Shown piece after piece: positions 49,197 through 57,588 of a stretch of 57,588 nt of DNA. Position 1 is the first letter of the stretch. Each line of letters opens with the position of its first letter. The notes under the pieces were generated by a model, which saw only the letters and a list, made by a program, of their open reading frames with translations, did not search any database and was not told the origin of the DNA. Origin of the DNA: Rhodospirillaceae bacterium (lineage in GTDB: Bacteria; Pseudomonadota; Alphaproteobacteria; Thalassobaculales; Thalassobaculaceae); the NCBI GenBank assembly GCA_002722775.1, contig PBMU01000020.1, forward strand, positions 1-57,588. Reading direction: 5' to 3'. The position numbers and the translations under genes were made by a program.

Positions 49197-50390
49197 CTAT
49201 TCGCTCCGTTGCACTGAACAGTCCGCGCGCTTAAAAACGTCGGGTTGAAGTGCAACGCCTAGGCCGGTGCCATCGGGTGCTCGGATGCGCCCATTCTCCA
49301 CGGGCGGCAGCGTCGTCATGAGTTCCCCGTACCAGCCGTAATAGAAGGCGCGCACCATCTCCTGGATGTGGCAGTTGCGGCTGGCGAGAGCTAAATGGGT
49401 AGAGGCGGCCAGGGTCACTGGTCCGGTGCAGTCGTGGAAGGCGACCGGGATGTGCCAGGGTTCGGCCATGTGGGCGATTTTGCGGGCTTCGGTGATGCCG
49501 CCGACCCAAGCGACATCCATGATCAACTGAGATAGGCTCCCGAGTTCAAGAAGATAGCGGAAGTCGGCAATACCGCCCCGGGTCTCGCCGACAGCGATCG
49601 GACAGGTAGTCGAGGTCGCTACATCGCCTAGCGAGGCCAGATGATCCATGAAGACCGGGTCCTCCACCCAATATGGATTGTAGGGTTCCAGCGCGTGCGC
49701 GATCTTGACAGCGTTGGGTCGGTCCCAAAGAGAGTGCAGCTCCGCCATAACGTCGATCCGGTTACCGACTGCGCTGCGAATCTTGGAGAATGGTTCCAGC
49801 GCTTTATCGAGATCAGCGGCAGAGATGTGCTGCCCGCCTGAGATCTCCGCGGCATAGTCGAAGGGCCAGATTTTCATGGCCTCAATGCCCATCTCCAGTA
49901 ATGATTGCGCGAGCTCGTCGGCGCAGTTCAGAAAAGCGTCCAGGTCCTCGTATGGCCCTTCGTTGACGCCGAGACCAAAATTGTGAGTGCCCTGTCCATC
50001 GCCTTTACGCACATATCGATAGCCTGCGCAGGTGTTATAGACCGGGATATCGTCACGCACGGCTCCGCCAAGCAGTTGGTGGACTGGTTGATTCGTCGAT
50101 TGGCCCCAAATGTCCCAGAGCGCTATATCGATTGCCGAACGTCCGCGTTGTTCCGCGCCTGCTCCGGTGAAACCAACATAACCAATCAGCTTGTGGTGAT
50201 GGCGTGATATGAGCCGTGGGTCCTGGCCCAGCAACAAAGGAGAGATAATCCCGTGAATATGTGCTTCAGCTGAGCCTGGTCCGTAAAAGGTCTCACCCAG
50301 GCCTATTAGTCCCTCGTCGGTGTGGACCAGTGTCCAGAGCAGATTTGGGAATTCCTCGACCCGGACAGTCTCTATCGCGGTGATCTTCAT
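49197..50390 (-). CDS. mandelate racemase/muconate lactonizing enzyme family protein (enolase superfamily)
   Basis: 397 aa; MKITAIETVRVEEFPN, RGRSAIDIALWDIWGQ, MKIWPFD, YWVEDPV, CPIAVGE, FHDCTGPVT. Confidence 0.92.
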   Translation of the reverse strand: MKITAIETVRVEEFPNLLWTLVHTDEGLIGLGETFYGPGSAEAHIHGIISPLLLGQDPRLISRHHHKLIGYVGFTGAGAEQRGRSAIDIALWDIWGQSTNQPVHQLLGGAVRDDIPVYNTCAGYRYVRKGDGQGTHNFGLGVNEGPYEDLDAFLNCADELAQSLLEMGIEAMKIWPFDYAAEISGGQHISAADLDKALEPFSKIRSAVGNRIDVMAELHSLWDRPNAVKIAHALEPYNPYWVEDPVFMDHLASLGDVATSTTCPIAVGETRGGIADFRYLLELGSLSQLIMDVAWVGGITEARKIAHMAEPWHIPVAFHDCTGPVTLAASTHLALASRNCHIQEMVRAFYYGWYGELMTTLPPVENGRIRAPDGTGLGVALQPDVFKRADCSVQRSE

Positions 50391-50436
50391 GGGTCCGATC
50401 CATCAGTTAGTTAACAAGACTGCAAGTTCTCAGTGT

Positions 50437-51480
50437 TTAGCGGTGTCGTTCACGGGCCTCTGCTAGGCTATCGATGGTTGCAGTGAGGCCGGAATCGAAG
50501 CTTGCTTCCCAACTGGCCGCATCAGTAGTTTCACAGTTCTTTGGAAAGAGGATCCCGCGCGATGAGTTAATTATACCGCCCTCCAGCCCGCGGGGTCCCG
50601 CAACGAATGCACGAAAAGCGTCGTCAGCGTCGCCACCTTGCGCGCCGTATCCTGGAATCAGAAAAATACTTTTGGGTAGGATCTTGCGCAACTCATCGGC
50701 TTGTTTCGGATATGTCGCTCCGACGACGACGCCAAGAGACGACCAGCCTGTTTCCGGCCCCACATGCGCTTGTGCAAGATCCTTCAATGAATGAGCGATG
50801 GTCTCGGACAAGGTCCTATTTCCAACCGCTAGGTCCTGATAGTCACCGGAGCCCGGATTACTGGTCTTTACTAATACAAAGACCCCTGCGCCGGTCTCGC
50901 GCGCGGCGTCGAGATAGGGTGTTAGGGTGTCGCGGCCGAGGAATGGACTTATGGTGAGCGCGTCAGACCGAAACGGCGCATCCTCCGTTAGAAAGGCGCC
51001 GGCATAGGCGGTTGCTGTCGAGCCAATATCGCCGCGCTTGGCATCCATCAGTACCAGGAGACCGAGATTACTTGCTTGCCGGATTACCTTGTCAAGTAAT
51101 TGCATGCCCCGCCAACCCAAGCGCTCAAAAAGAGCGGCTTGGGGTTTGACAATCGCTACTTTATCTCCGATTCGTTCGAGAACCGCACTCAGGAATGCGC
51201 ACACTGCCGGGACCGTGCGTTCATCATGCGGTGTCATCGAGCCATGGCGGAAAAGTGACGGAATTTTGTCGAGAAACGGGTCTAGGCCAACGCAGAGTGG
51301 ATTCTCGAGGTTTCTTATCCGATTAATTAGCCGATCACCGAAGTGGCCGGGTTCACCTTCTACGGTCAACGGTTTCTCCAGACCTAAATATTTGCGATCG
51401 AGATCGGGCGGCAAACTATTGTGATTCGATGGGTCATGTCCATGGCAGTGCGTGGTTTGCAGTGGACTGGTGTATGCCAA
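50437..51480 (-). CDS. pyrF: orotidine 5'-phosphate decarboxylase (type 2); start uncertain
   Basis: PLCVGLDPFLDKIP, KPQAALFERLGWRGMQLLDKVIRQA, LLVLMDAKRGDIGSTATAYAGAFL, LIPGYGAQGG. Conserved sequence begins well after the annotated start. Confidence 0.9.
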   Translation of the reverse strand: MAYTSPLQTTHCHGHDPSNHNSLPPDLDRKYLGLEKPLTVEGEPGHFGDRLINRIRNLENPLCVGLDPFLDKIPSLFRHGSMTPHDERTVPAVCAFLSAVLERIGDKVAIVKPQAALFERLGWRGMQLLDKVIRQASNLGLLVLMDAKRGDIGSTATAYAGAFLTEDAPFRSDALTISPFLGRDTLTPYLDAARETGAGVFVLVKTSNPGSGDYQDLAVGNRTLSETIAHSLKDLAQAHVGPETGWSSLGVVVGATYPKQADELRKILPKSIFLIPGYGAQGGDADDAFRAFVAGPRGLEGGIINSSRGILFPKNCETTDAASWEASFDSGLTATIDSLAEARERHR

Positions 51481-52098
51481 GATAACCGTTTCGGTTTTGC
51501 CGCTTGCCCATCGGCAGTTTTCAATCGGACAAGGTACTTAATCCCCTCGTTCACCAGCGGATTATTAGGACCGGGCCTTGGGGTGGGCAACACGACTAGG
51601 TTGGGGCCGCAGACCTTAAGATTAGAAACTCACGAAAGCATCGCCCATGTATTGGTTCGCAGACTCGTTGCTATCATTTTACGGAATATTTCCGGCCTGA
51701 AACAGTGAATTGTTTAGGATGGAAATTTCGGTATCTTGAGTATTCAAATAATTTGTCTGATTCGCAGAATTTGAATTTTCAGAACTCTAATATTATTATT
51801 ATTTTATAATTAAGATATTTTCATAAAATATAATATAGTATTATATATTTCAATTATCGAATTTCCCTTTTTGATGACCCATAAGGCCAAAATATAAGTG
51901 TTGGACATGACAAAAAGACACTCCAGTGACTACAATCGCCAAATAGGTTTAAGGTTTTCCGTGGCCGAGCTGGAATGTTGGCGGCTTATTTTGATTTATA
52001 AGCCCAATATCAACGTAAATTCCTAAAAGGTCCAGTGCTGATGTAGGGACTTCGCGCCAAGTGAGTCTTTGAAAGATCGTGGGAACAGGGAGGTTGCT

Positions 52099-53004
52099 AT
52101 GGTGGCTAATTGGAACGGTGTGTTTCCGGCGGTAACGACGCAGATGCGAGAAGATTACTCAATCGACTACGAGGCGACCGGCCGGCATATTGATCGCCTG
52201 ATTGGAGCAGGGTGCTCTGGTATGATCGTTCTGGGAACCGTGGGCGAAAACTGCTCACTCGACTGGGATGAGAAAATTGAGGTCGTCCGGGCTGCGGTGG
52301 CGGCGAGCCGGGGGCGGGTGCAGATTCTCTCGGGGGTAGCTGAGTACACTTCGTCGGGTGCAGCACGCTATGCTCGCGAAATGAAAAAGGTAGGGGCCGA
52401 CGGTCTGATGGTGTTGCCAGCCATGGTCTATAAGGCTGACCCGCGTGAAACGGTAAATCATTTCCGAATGGTTGCAGCCGCCTCGGACCTGCCGATTATG
52501 GTCTATAATAATCCAATCGTGTACGGAGTCGACACTACGCCCGAGATGTTCACCGAATTGACGGATGTAGAGACTATAGTCGCAATCAAGGAAAGTTCGG
52601 ATGATCCTAGGCGGCTTACTGACTTGGTCAATGAATGCGGCGATAGATACACATTGTTCTGCGGCGTTGACGATTTGATCGTGGAAAGTGTCATGCTGGG
52701 CGCTTCCGGCTGGGTCGCTGGCTTAATCAACGCGTTTCCCGAGGAGTCTGTGCAAATGTATGAGTTGGCGCGAAAGGGTCGGTTCGCCGAAGCGGTTGAC
52801 ATCTACCGCTGGTTCATGCCGGTTCTTCACCTGGACTGCTGCTCCAAGTTGGTCCAATACATCAAATTCGCTCAGATGAAAACTGGCCTCGGATCCGAGA
52901 TTGTGCGTCCCCCGCGTCTTTCTCTTGAAGGACGGGAGCGGGCTCGTGTCGGGGTCATTATTGATGCTGCGATCGCAGCGCGGCCGAGGCTTGCCGCGGA
53001 ATAG
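52099..53004 (+). CDS. dihydrodipicolinate synthase family protein, probable 1-pyrroline-4-hydroxy-2-carboxylate deaminase type
   Basis: WNGVFPAVTTQMREDYSIDYEATGRHIDRLIGAGCSGMIVLGTVGEN, IMVYNNPIVYGVDTTPEMF, AIKESSDDPRRLTDL (Schiff-base Lys), LHLDCCSKLVQYIKF, RPPRLSLEG. Confidence 0.88.
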   Translation: MVANWNGVFPAVTTQMREDYSIDYEATGRHIDRLIGAGCSGMIVLGTVGENCSLDWDEKIEVVRAAVAASRGRVQILSGVAEYTSSGAARYAREMKKVGADGLMVLPAMVYKADPRETVNHFRMVAAASDLPIMVYNNPIVYGVDTTPEMFTELTDVETIVAIKESSDDPRRLTDLVNECGDRYTLFCGVDDLIVESVMLGASGWVAGLINAFPEESVQMYELARKGRFAEAVDIYRWFMPVLHLDCCSKLVQYIKFAQMKTGLGSEIVRPPRLSLEGRERARVGVIIDAAIAARPRLAAE

Positions 53005-53017
53005 TTGAGAGTGTGTT

Positions 53018-54283
53018 TTGCGAGTGTCAGACACTTCCCATGTCACAGTGATCGGGGCTGGCATCATTGGTATGGTGACGGCATTGACCTTTTTGCGGCG
53101 AGGATACCAAGTCACCGTCATTGATCGATTTGGCCCTGGCAAGGCCACCTCATTTGGCAATGCCGGTGGCTTTGGTGTGACTGATCCACAGCCGACGTCC
53201 TTGCCGGGAACGATCTGGAAGGTGCCCGGTTGGCTGCTTGACCCGGAGGGTCCGCTTCGAATTAGTCCTGCCTATTTACCCCGTCTGATGCCCTGGCTCT
53301 GGCGGTTTTGGCGGGCCGCTGCGCCCAAAAATGTGGCGGCTATTGCGGATGCCCAGCATGCCTTGAACGTCCAGGTCTATCAAGACTGGCTTCCAATTTT
53401 GGATGCTGCTGGGCTGTCGGATCAACTCCAGCGCAACGGTAGTTTGACGCTCTACCGGACAGATGTAGCTTTTCAAAACGATACATTCTCGTGGAACCTG
53501 CGGCGGGAGCGTGGAATTGAAATTCACGAACTTGATGAACACGAGATCCGCCAGCTTGAGCCTGAAATAGGCTCCGGATTTGCCCGTGGTGTCTTGATGC
53601 CCGATTGGAGCCATGTGCTCGACCCGTATGGTATCGTAACAGGCATCGCAGCGTGCTTCGCTGGTGACGGGGGTGAAATTCTTCGTGCGGAAGTGACAGG
53701 GTTCGTGCCCAGGGACAGCCGTGCTTGGGCACTTGAAACGGATACGGGTGAGCGACCTGTTGACAAATTGGTCGTCTGTGCTGGCGCGTGGTCGCACCGA
53801 ATATCGAGTTGGTTTGGTGAGACGGTCCCTCTAGAGAGCGAGCGTGGGTATCACATGACGCTTCCAGCCGCCCCGGTCAGGCCACGACGGATGCTCATCA
53901 TCGGCGAGGAACACTTTGTCATTACACCAATGTCGATGGGATTACGGCTGGCTGGTACGGTTGAGATGTCAGGTCTAGAGGCCGCGCCGAATCATGCCCG
54001 CTCGCGGGTTCTACTAACTAAGGCGCGCCGCGTCCTGCCAGGATTGAGAAGCAAGGCTGTCGAGGAAGGTCTTAGCGAATGGTCCGGACATCGTCCCGCA
54101 CTGCCCGACACGATCCCCGTGATTTCCAAATCCCAGAGATTCGAGAACGTATTCTATGGATTTGGGCATGGCCACCTGGGCCTGACCCAGGCAGCCACAA
54201 CTGGCCGACTGCTCGCTGATTTGGTCTCGGGTGAGTCGGCATCCTTTAATTTGCTGCCGTATCGGGTGGATCGGTTCCGCTGA
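53018..54283 (+). CDS. FAD-dependent oxidoreductase (DadA-like D-amino acid dehydrogenase)
   Basis: 421 aa; VTVIGAGIIGMVTALTFLRRGYQVTVID, GKATSFGNAGG, GHRPALPDTIPVISKS, FGHGHLGLTQAATTGRLLADLV. Confidence 0.9.
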   Translation: MRVSDTSHVTVIGAGIIGMVTALTFLRRGYQVTVIDRFGPGKATSFGNAGGFGVTDPQPTSLPGTIWKVPGWLLDPEGPLRISPAYLPRLMPWLWRFWRAAAPKNVAAIADAQHALNVQVYQDWLPILDAAGLSDQLQRNGSLTLYRTDVAFQNDTFSWNLRRERGIEIHELDEHEIRQLEPEIGSGFARGVLMPDWSHVLDPYGIVTGIAACFAGDGGEILRAEVTGFVPRDSRAWALETDTGERPVDKLVVCAGAWSHRISSWFGETVPLESERGYHMTLPAAPVRPRRMLIIGEEHFVITPMSMGLRLAGTVEMSGLEAAPNHARSRVLLTKARRVLPGLRSKAVEEGLSEWSGHRPALPDTIPVISKSQRFENVFYGFGHGHLGLTQAATTGRLLADLVSGESASFNLLPYRVDRFR

Positions 54284-54461
54284 TAGCATCGCCATCATAG
54301 GCTTTTCGATAAGGTCGAGATGAGGTGCGGAATTGTCGTAAGGTAGATAGTCTTACATTCCGAGCCCGCCGAGTGACCCATTATGAAAATTTTCTAATCT
54401 GACCTCGTCCTGGTGCTTCCTTATCAGTTTGAGACATTATAAATAACAGACACGTCTCGTC

Positions 54462-55262
54462 TTGGAGCAACCCATGCCTCTTCTTGGGCCCAGCGACCCA
54501 CCGCCCTTTTTCGAACTCAACACTGATGGCGTCTCGGACATCTTGTTCACTTCCGATCACAATGGAGCGAGGGTGCCTGCAGCATTGGATGGTCTCGGCG
54601 TGGCCCAACATGAAATGCGGCGCCACGTAGCTTACGACATCGGGATCGACGCGGTGGCCCGGGACCTTTCCGAACGTTTCGAAGCGCCGCTGATAGCATC
54701 GAATTATTCACGTCTGGTGATTGACTGCAACCGTCATCCAGATACAGCGGGCTCGATCCCGGTGGTTTCAGATTACACCGTGGTACCGGCGAATTGCGAT
54801 CTCATGGCCAGTCAACGGGCTGAGCGTGAACGTGAGATATTTGCTCCCTATCATAAGGCGATCGGCGCCCGTATTAACGCGATTCGGGGACGCGGGTCCG
54901 ACTACGCGCCGATCGTTATAGCTCTGCACAGCTTTACTCCAGTCATCGAGGGAACCTTCCGTCCCTGGGATATCGGGATCCTTTGGAAAGATGACCAACG
55001 CCTAGCAGCGCCGATGATCGAGGTATTGGCACGAGACACAACGATCAACGTTGGCGATAATAAACCCTATTCGGGGAGTAACCCGGCGGGTTTCACAGTT
55101 GACCACCATGTCGAACCGCTCGATTTACTGGCGATCGGGGTTGAATTTCGCCAAGACAGGATTGAGTTTCAGTCAGGTGCTGAGCGCTGGGCTAAGTGCT
55201 TCGGTGATGCGTTGGAACAAGTCCTGGCTGCGCGTCCTTGGGATAAGCGCAAGGTCACCTGA
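54462..55262 (+). CDS. N-formylglutamate amidohydrolase
   Basis: 266 aa; DILFTSDHNGARVPAALDGLGV, DIGIDAVARDLSERFEAPLIASNYSRLVIDCNR, IALHSFTPVIEGTFRPWDIGIL. Confidence 0.92.
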   Translation: MEQPMPLLGPSDPPPFFELNTDGVSDILFTSDHNGARVPAALDGLGVAQHEMRRHVAYDIGIDAVARDLSERFEAPLIASNYSRLVIDCNRHPDTAGSIPVVSDYTVVPANCDLMASQRAEREREIFAPYHKAIGARINAIRGRGSDYAPIVIALHSFTPVIEGTFRPWDIGILWKDDQRLAAPMIEVLARDTTINVGDNKPYSGSNPAGFTVDHHVEPLDLLAIGVEFRQDRIEFQSGAERWAKCFGDALEQVLAARPWDKRKVT

Positions 55263-55364
55263 AACTCGCGAGGGGAGAGTGCCCTGGGTATTTGATTGGC
55301 GCGGCGGTTTACAATCCAGCAGTAAGGGCCAAAATAGACATCAACAAGTGATCACTGGAGACCG

Positions 55365-55685
55365 ATGATGAGCAATCCCGCCGAGAAGTTCGACACCCAG
55401 ACCCGTTTGGAACTGGAAGCCGCTGCGTTCCGCCGGCTTGTTGAGCACCTGGATGAACGCAAGGATGTACAGAATATTGATTTGATGAACCTTGCTGGGT
55501 TCTGCCGGAATTGCTTGTCAAAATGGTATCGGGCCGCTGCCGAAGAGAAAGGCGAGGAGTTGGACTACGAGGAAGCCCGTGAGATCGTCTATGGGATGAG
55601 GTATGAGGACTGGAAGGCAAAGTATCAGGCTGAGGCAACCGAGGCTCAAAGGGCCGCTTACAAGGGATCCCATTCAAACCATTAA
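55365..55685 (+). CDS. DUF1244 domain-containing protein
   Basis: AAAFRRLVEHLDERKDVQNIDLMNLAGFCRNCLSKWYRAAAEEKGEELDYEEAREIVYGMRYEDWKAKYQ is characteristic of the family. Confidence 0.92.
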   Translation: MMSNPAEKFDTQTRLELEAAAFRRLVEHLDERKDVQNIDLMNLAGFCRNCLSKWYRAAAEEKGEELDYEEAREIVYGMRYEDWKAKYQAEATEAQRAAYKGSHSNH

Positions 55686-56016
55686 ATAGACACCCGGTGA
55701 CTTAAACCGGGAGAAACTGCTGGAGCTGATCAACGAAAAGGTTGCGCATTCTTGGTGTCTCGTTTGTGTTGGCGGTGCGGGTCTATATCGGCAGCACGAT
55801 TGATTTAGAAATTCCCGCGACAAATACCTACTATATTCGCTAATGAGGTCACCGGTACTGCGATTAAGATGCCAGGAATTATCGCTGTTCAGGTTGGTGA
55901 TTTTTTCACGGAAGAACATGCCTGCGTCTAGAAAAACCGGATCATATCATTGATGATATATTGCCGTCGTGCCGTTTTTAGTCGCCGGCGGAATGTTTTT
56001 AATCAGGGAGAGAAGC

Positions 56017-57588
56017 ATGCCCGACGCCACCTTAACCACGGGCCATGCCGGGGTGCATGCCGACTTCGATGTCTTGATCGTTGGTGGTGGTCTCGCGGGA
56101 CTCTATTCGATCTGGCGGTTGCGGCAGATAGGGCTCAGAATCCGTGTCTTTGAGCAGGGTGATGGGATTGGCGGGACGTGGTTCTGGAATCGCTATCCAG
56201 GGTGTCGCTGCGATGTGGAAAGCATGGAATATTCGTATTCCTTCGATCCCGACCTGGAGCAAGAATGGAAGTGGCCCGAGCGTTATGGCACGCAACCTGA
56301 AATTCTGCGCTACATCGACCACGTCGCTCAACGTTTCGACCTGATGCGTGACGTGGAGCTTAACACCCGGATTATCAAGGCTAACTTCAGCGAGGGGAGC
56401 GGGCTCTGGACGTTAACCACTGAGGCAGGCAAGTCGGTGACGGCGCCATATTGTATCATGGCTACGGGCAACCTCTCGACGCCGAAGAAACCGGAAGTGC
56501 TTGGCATCGATAACTTCGAGGGCGATTGGTACCACACCGGCCTTTGGCCAAAAGAGGGGGTGGACTTCACGGGTAAGCGGGTCGGCATTATTGGCACCGG
56601 GTCTTCCGGTGTGCAGTCGATCCCGCACTTGGCGGCACAAGCGAAGGAGCTGACCGTTTTCCAGCGGACCGCGAATTTCAGCCTGCCGGCCAGGAACGCG
56701 CCGTTGGATCCAGTTAAGGAATCCAGACACAAGGCGGAGTATCGCGAACGCCGGGCTGCGGCATTCGACACGCCGTTTGGTATTGCGGGATATCCGACGC
56801 CAACCAAAAAGGCGTTGGAGGTCACCGAGGAGGAACGTCACGCTCAATACCAGGCAAAGTGGGATGAGGGTGGCTCAATTAGCTATCTCTTTTCCTATAC
56901 TGATCTCCTAACTGATGACGCGGCGAACGAGACAGCGTCAGAGTTCGTGCGCAAGAAGATCCGTGCCACAGTTAATGACCCTAAGACGGCCGAAATTCTT
57001 TGCCCAGACAACCATCCAATTGGTACTAAACGGCTGATCTTAGACACTAACTACTACGAGACTTTCAACCTGCCGCACGTTTCTTTGATTGACGTGCGGG
57101 CAACGGCGATCCAAGCGATCACGCCGAAAGGCCTTCGTACAACGGCGGCGGATTATGAACTGGATGCCATCATCTTTGCCACTGGCTTCGACGCCATGAC
57201 AGGGGCGATGAAGGAGATCGACATCCGGGTCGAGAGTGGTGCCTCTATCGAAGAGATGTGGGCGGATGGACCGCGCACCTATCTAGGAATCATGATCGCT
57301 GGTCTGCCGAACTTGTTTATGATCACCGGCCCGCAGAGTCCCGGCGTAAAGAGCCAGATGATCCTGTCTATCCAGATGCATGCAGACTGGATCGCCGAAT
57401 GTCTGGCCCATATGCGATCAAACGGCAAGGCGCGGATCGAGGCTACAGAGGGAGCTCAGAACGACTGGGTCAGCTACAACAACGACGTGGCTGACTCTAC
57501 CCTTTATCCGAAGGCGAACTCTTGGTACATGGGCGCTAACGTTCCCGGTAAGCCGCGCGTCTTCATGCCTTATGTGGGCGGTGTGCAC
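56017..57588 (+). CDS. flavin-containing monooxygenase, Baeyer-Villiger type (3' truncated by window end)
   Basis: Open frame from 56017 to the window end, missing from the ORF track: DFDVLIVGGGLAGLYSIWRLRQ, GGTWFWNRYPGCRCDVESMEYSYSF, FEGDWYHTGLWP (FxGxxxHxxxW(P) fingerprint), GIIGTGSSGVQSIP, IIFATGFD. Confidence 0.93.
   Translation, partial: MPDATLTTGHAGVHADFDVLIVGGGLAGLYSIWRLRQIGLRIRVFEQGDGIGGTWFWNRYPGCRCDVESMEYSYSFDPDLEQEWKWPERYGTQPEILRYIDHVAQRFDLMRDVELNTRIIKANFSEGSGLWTLTTEAGKSVTAPYCIMATGNLSTPKKPEVLGIDNFEGDWYHTGLWPKEGVDFTGKRVGIIGTGSSGVQSIPHLAAQAKELTVFQRTANFSLPARNAPLDPVKESRHKAEYRERRAAAFDTPFGIAGYPTPTKKALEVTEEERHAQYQAKWDEGGSISYLFSYTDLLTDDAANETASEFVRKKIRATVNDPKTAEILCPDNHPIGTKRLILDTNYYETFNLPHVSLIDVRATAIQAITPKGLRTTAADYELDAIIFATGFDAMTGAMKEIDIRVESGASIEEMWADGPRTYLGIMIAGLPNLFMITGPQSPGVKSQMILSIQMHADWIAECLAHMRSNGKARIEATEGAQNDWVSYNNDVADSTLYPKANSWYMGANVPGKPRVFMPYVGGVH

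Noticed and set aside
55693-55711. Hairpin CCCGGT-GACTTAA-ACCGGG after the DUF1244 gene.
   Set aside because: No U-tract follows; could be a structured 3' end but not a clear intrinsic terminator.
1-57588. Many long ORFs antisense to good genes (e.g. 3828-4424 -, 11741-12367 -, 19586-20356 -, 37209-37964 -).
   Set aside because: They mirror strongly recognisable proteins on the other strand and show no domain signatures; typical spurious ORFs in GC-rich DNA.
1-57588. Search for CRISPR arrays, tRNA/rRNA genes, IS elements, prophage, integrases and toxin-antitoxin or defence modules.
   Set aside because: No regularly spaced repeats, transposase/integrase motifs or convincing RNA-gene motifs were visible by eye; a tRNAscan/Infernal run would be needed to exclude small RNAs.

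Overview
The window is about 57.6 kb of bacterial chromosome. Gene content looks alphaproteobacterial (inference only). It is dominated by scattered single-gene or two-gene catabolic units, not one large operon. I support roughly 45 protein-coding loci: a single-chain biotin-dependent acyl-CoA carboxylase, SDRs, MDR/ADH enzymes, an aminotransferase, hydantoinase/oxoprolinase A+B, GSTs, an LLM flavin oxidoreductase, a 3-HIBADH-type dehydrogenase, sterol and fatty-acid desaturases, a CmcJ/NvfI-like oxidoreductase, MmgE/PrpD, MFS and EamA transporters, an amidase, a PF07286 (DUF1445/D-glutamate cyclase) protein, gamma-glutamyltransferase, acyl-CoA synthetase, an MBL lactonase-like enzyme, hydantoin-racemase-like and MR/MLE proteins, PyrF, a DapA-family lyase next to a DadA-like oxidase, N-formylglutamate amidohydrolase, DUF1244, and a Baeyer-Villiger-type monooxygenase cut by the window end and absent from the ORF track. 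A second theme is surface-glycan genes (FkbM, TPR/glycosyltransferase-like, SAM methyltransferase, surface carbohydrate biosynthesis protein, TPR protein) spread between the catabolic genes. The most concrete unusual signals are broken genes: three with apparent single-base frameshifts (hyuA, methyltransferase, prpD), one of which also has an in-frame TGA, and a clearly eroded glutathione peroxidase. I also note a perfect 24-bp palindrome, a membrane protein with an internal repeat in the amidase/PF07286/GGT neighbourhood, a probable hydroxyproline-type DapA/DadA pair, and no recognisable transcriptional regulator. I saw no CRISPR array, prophage, IS element, rRNA or tRNA that I could support, and I did not find a convincing new multi-gene system.
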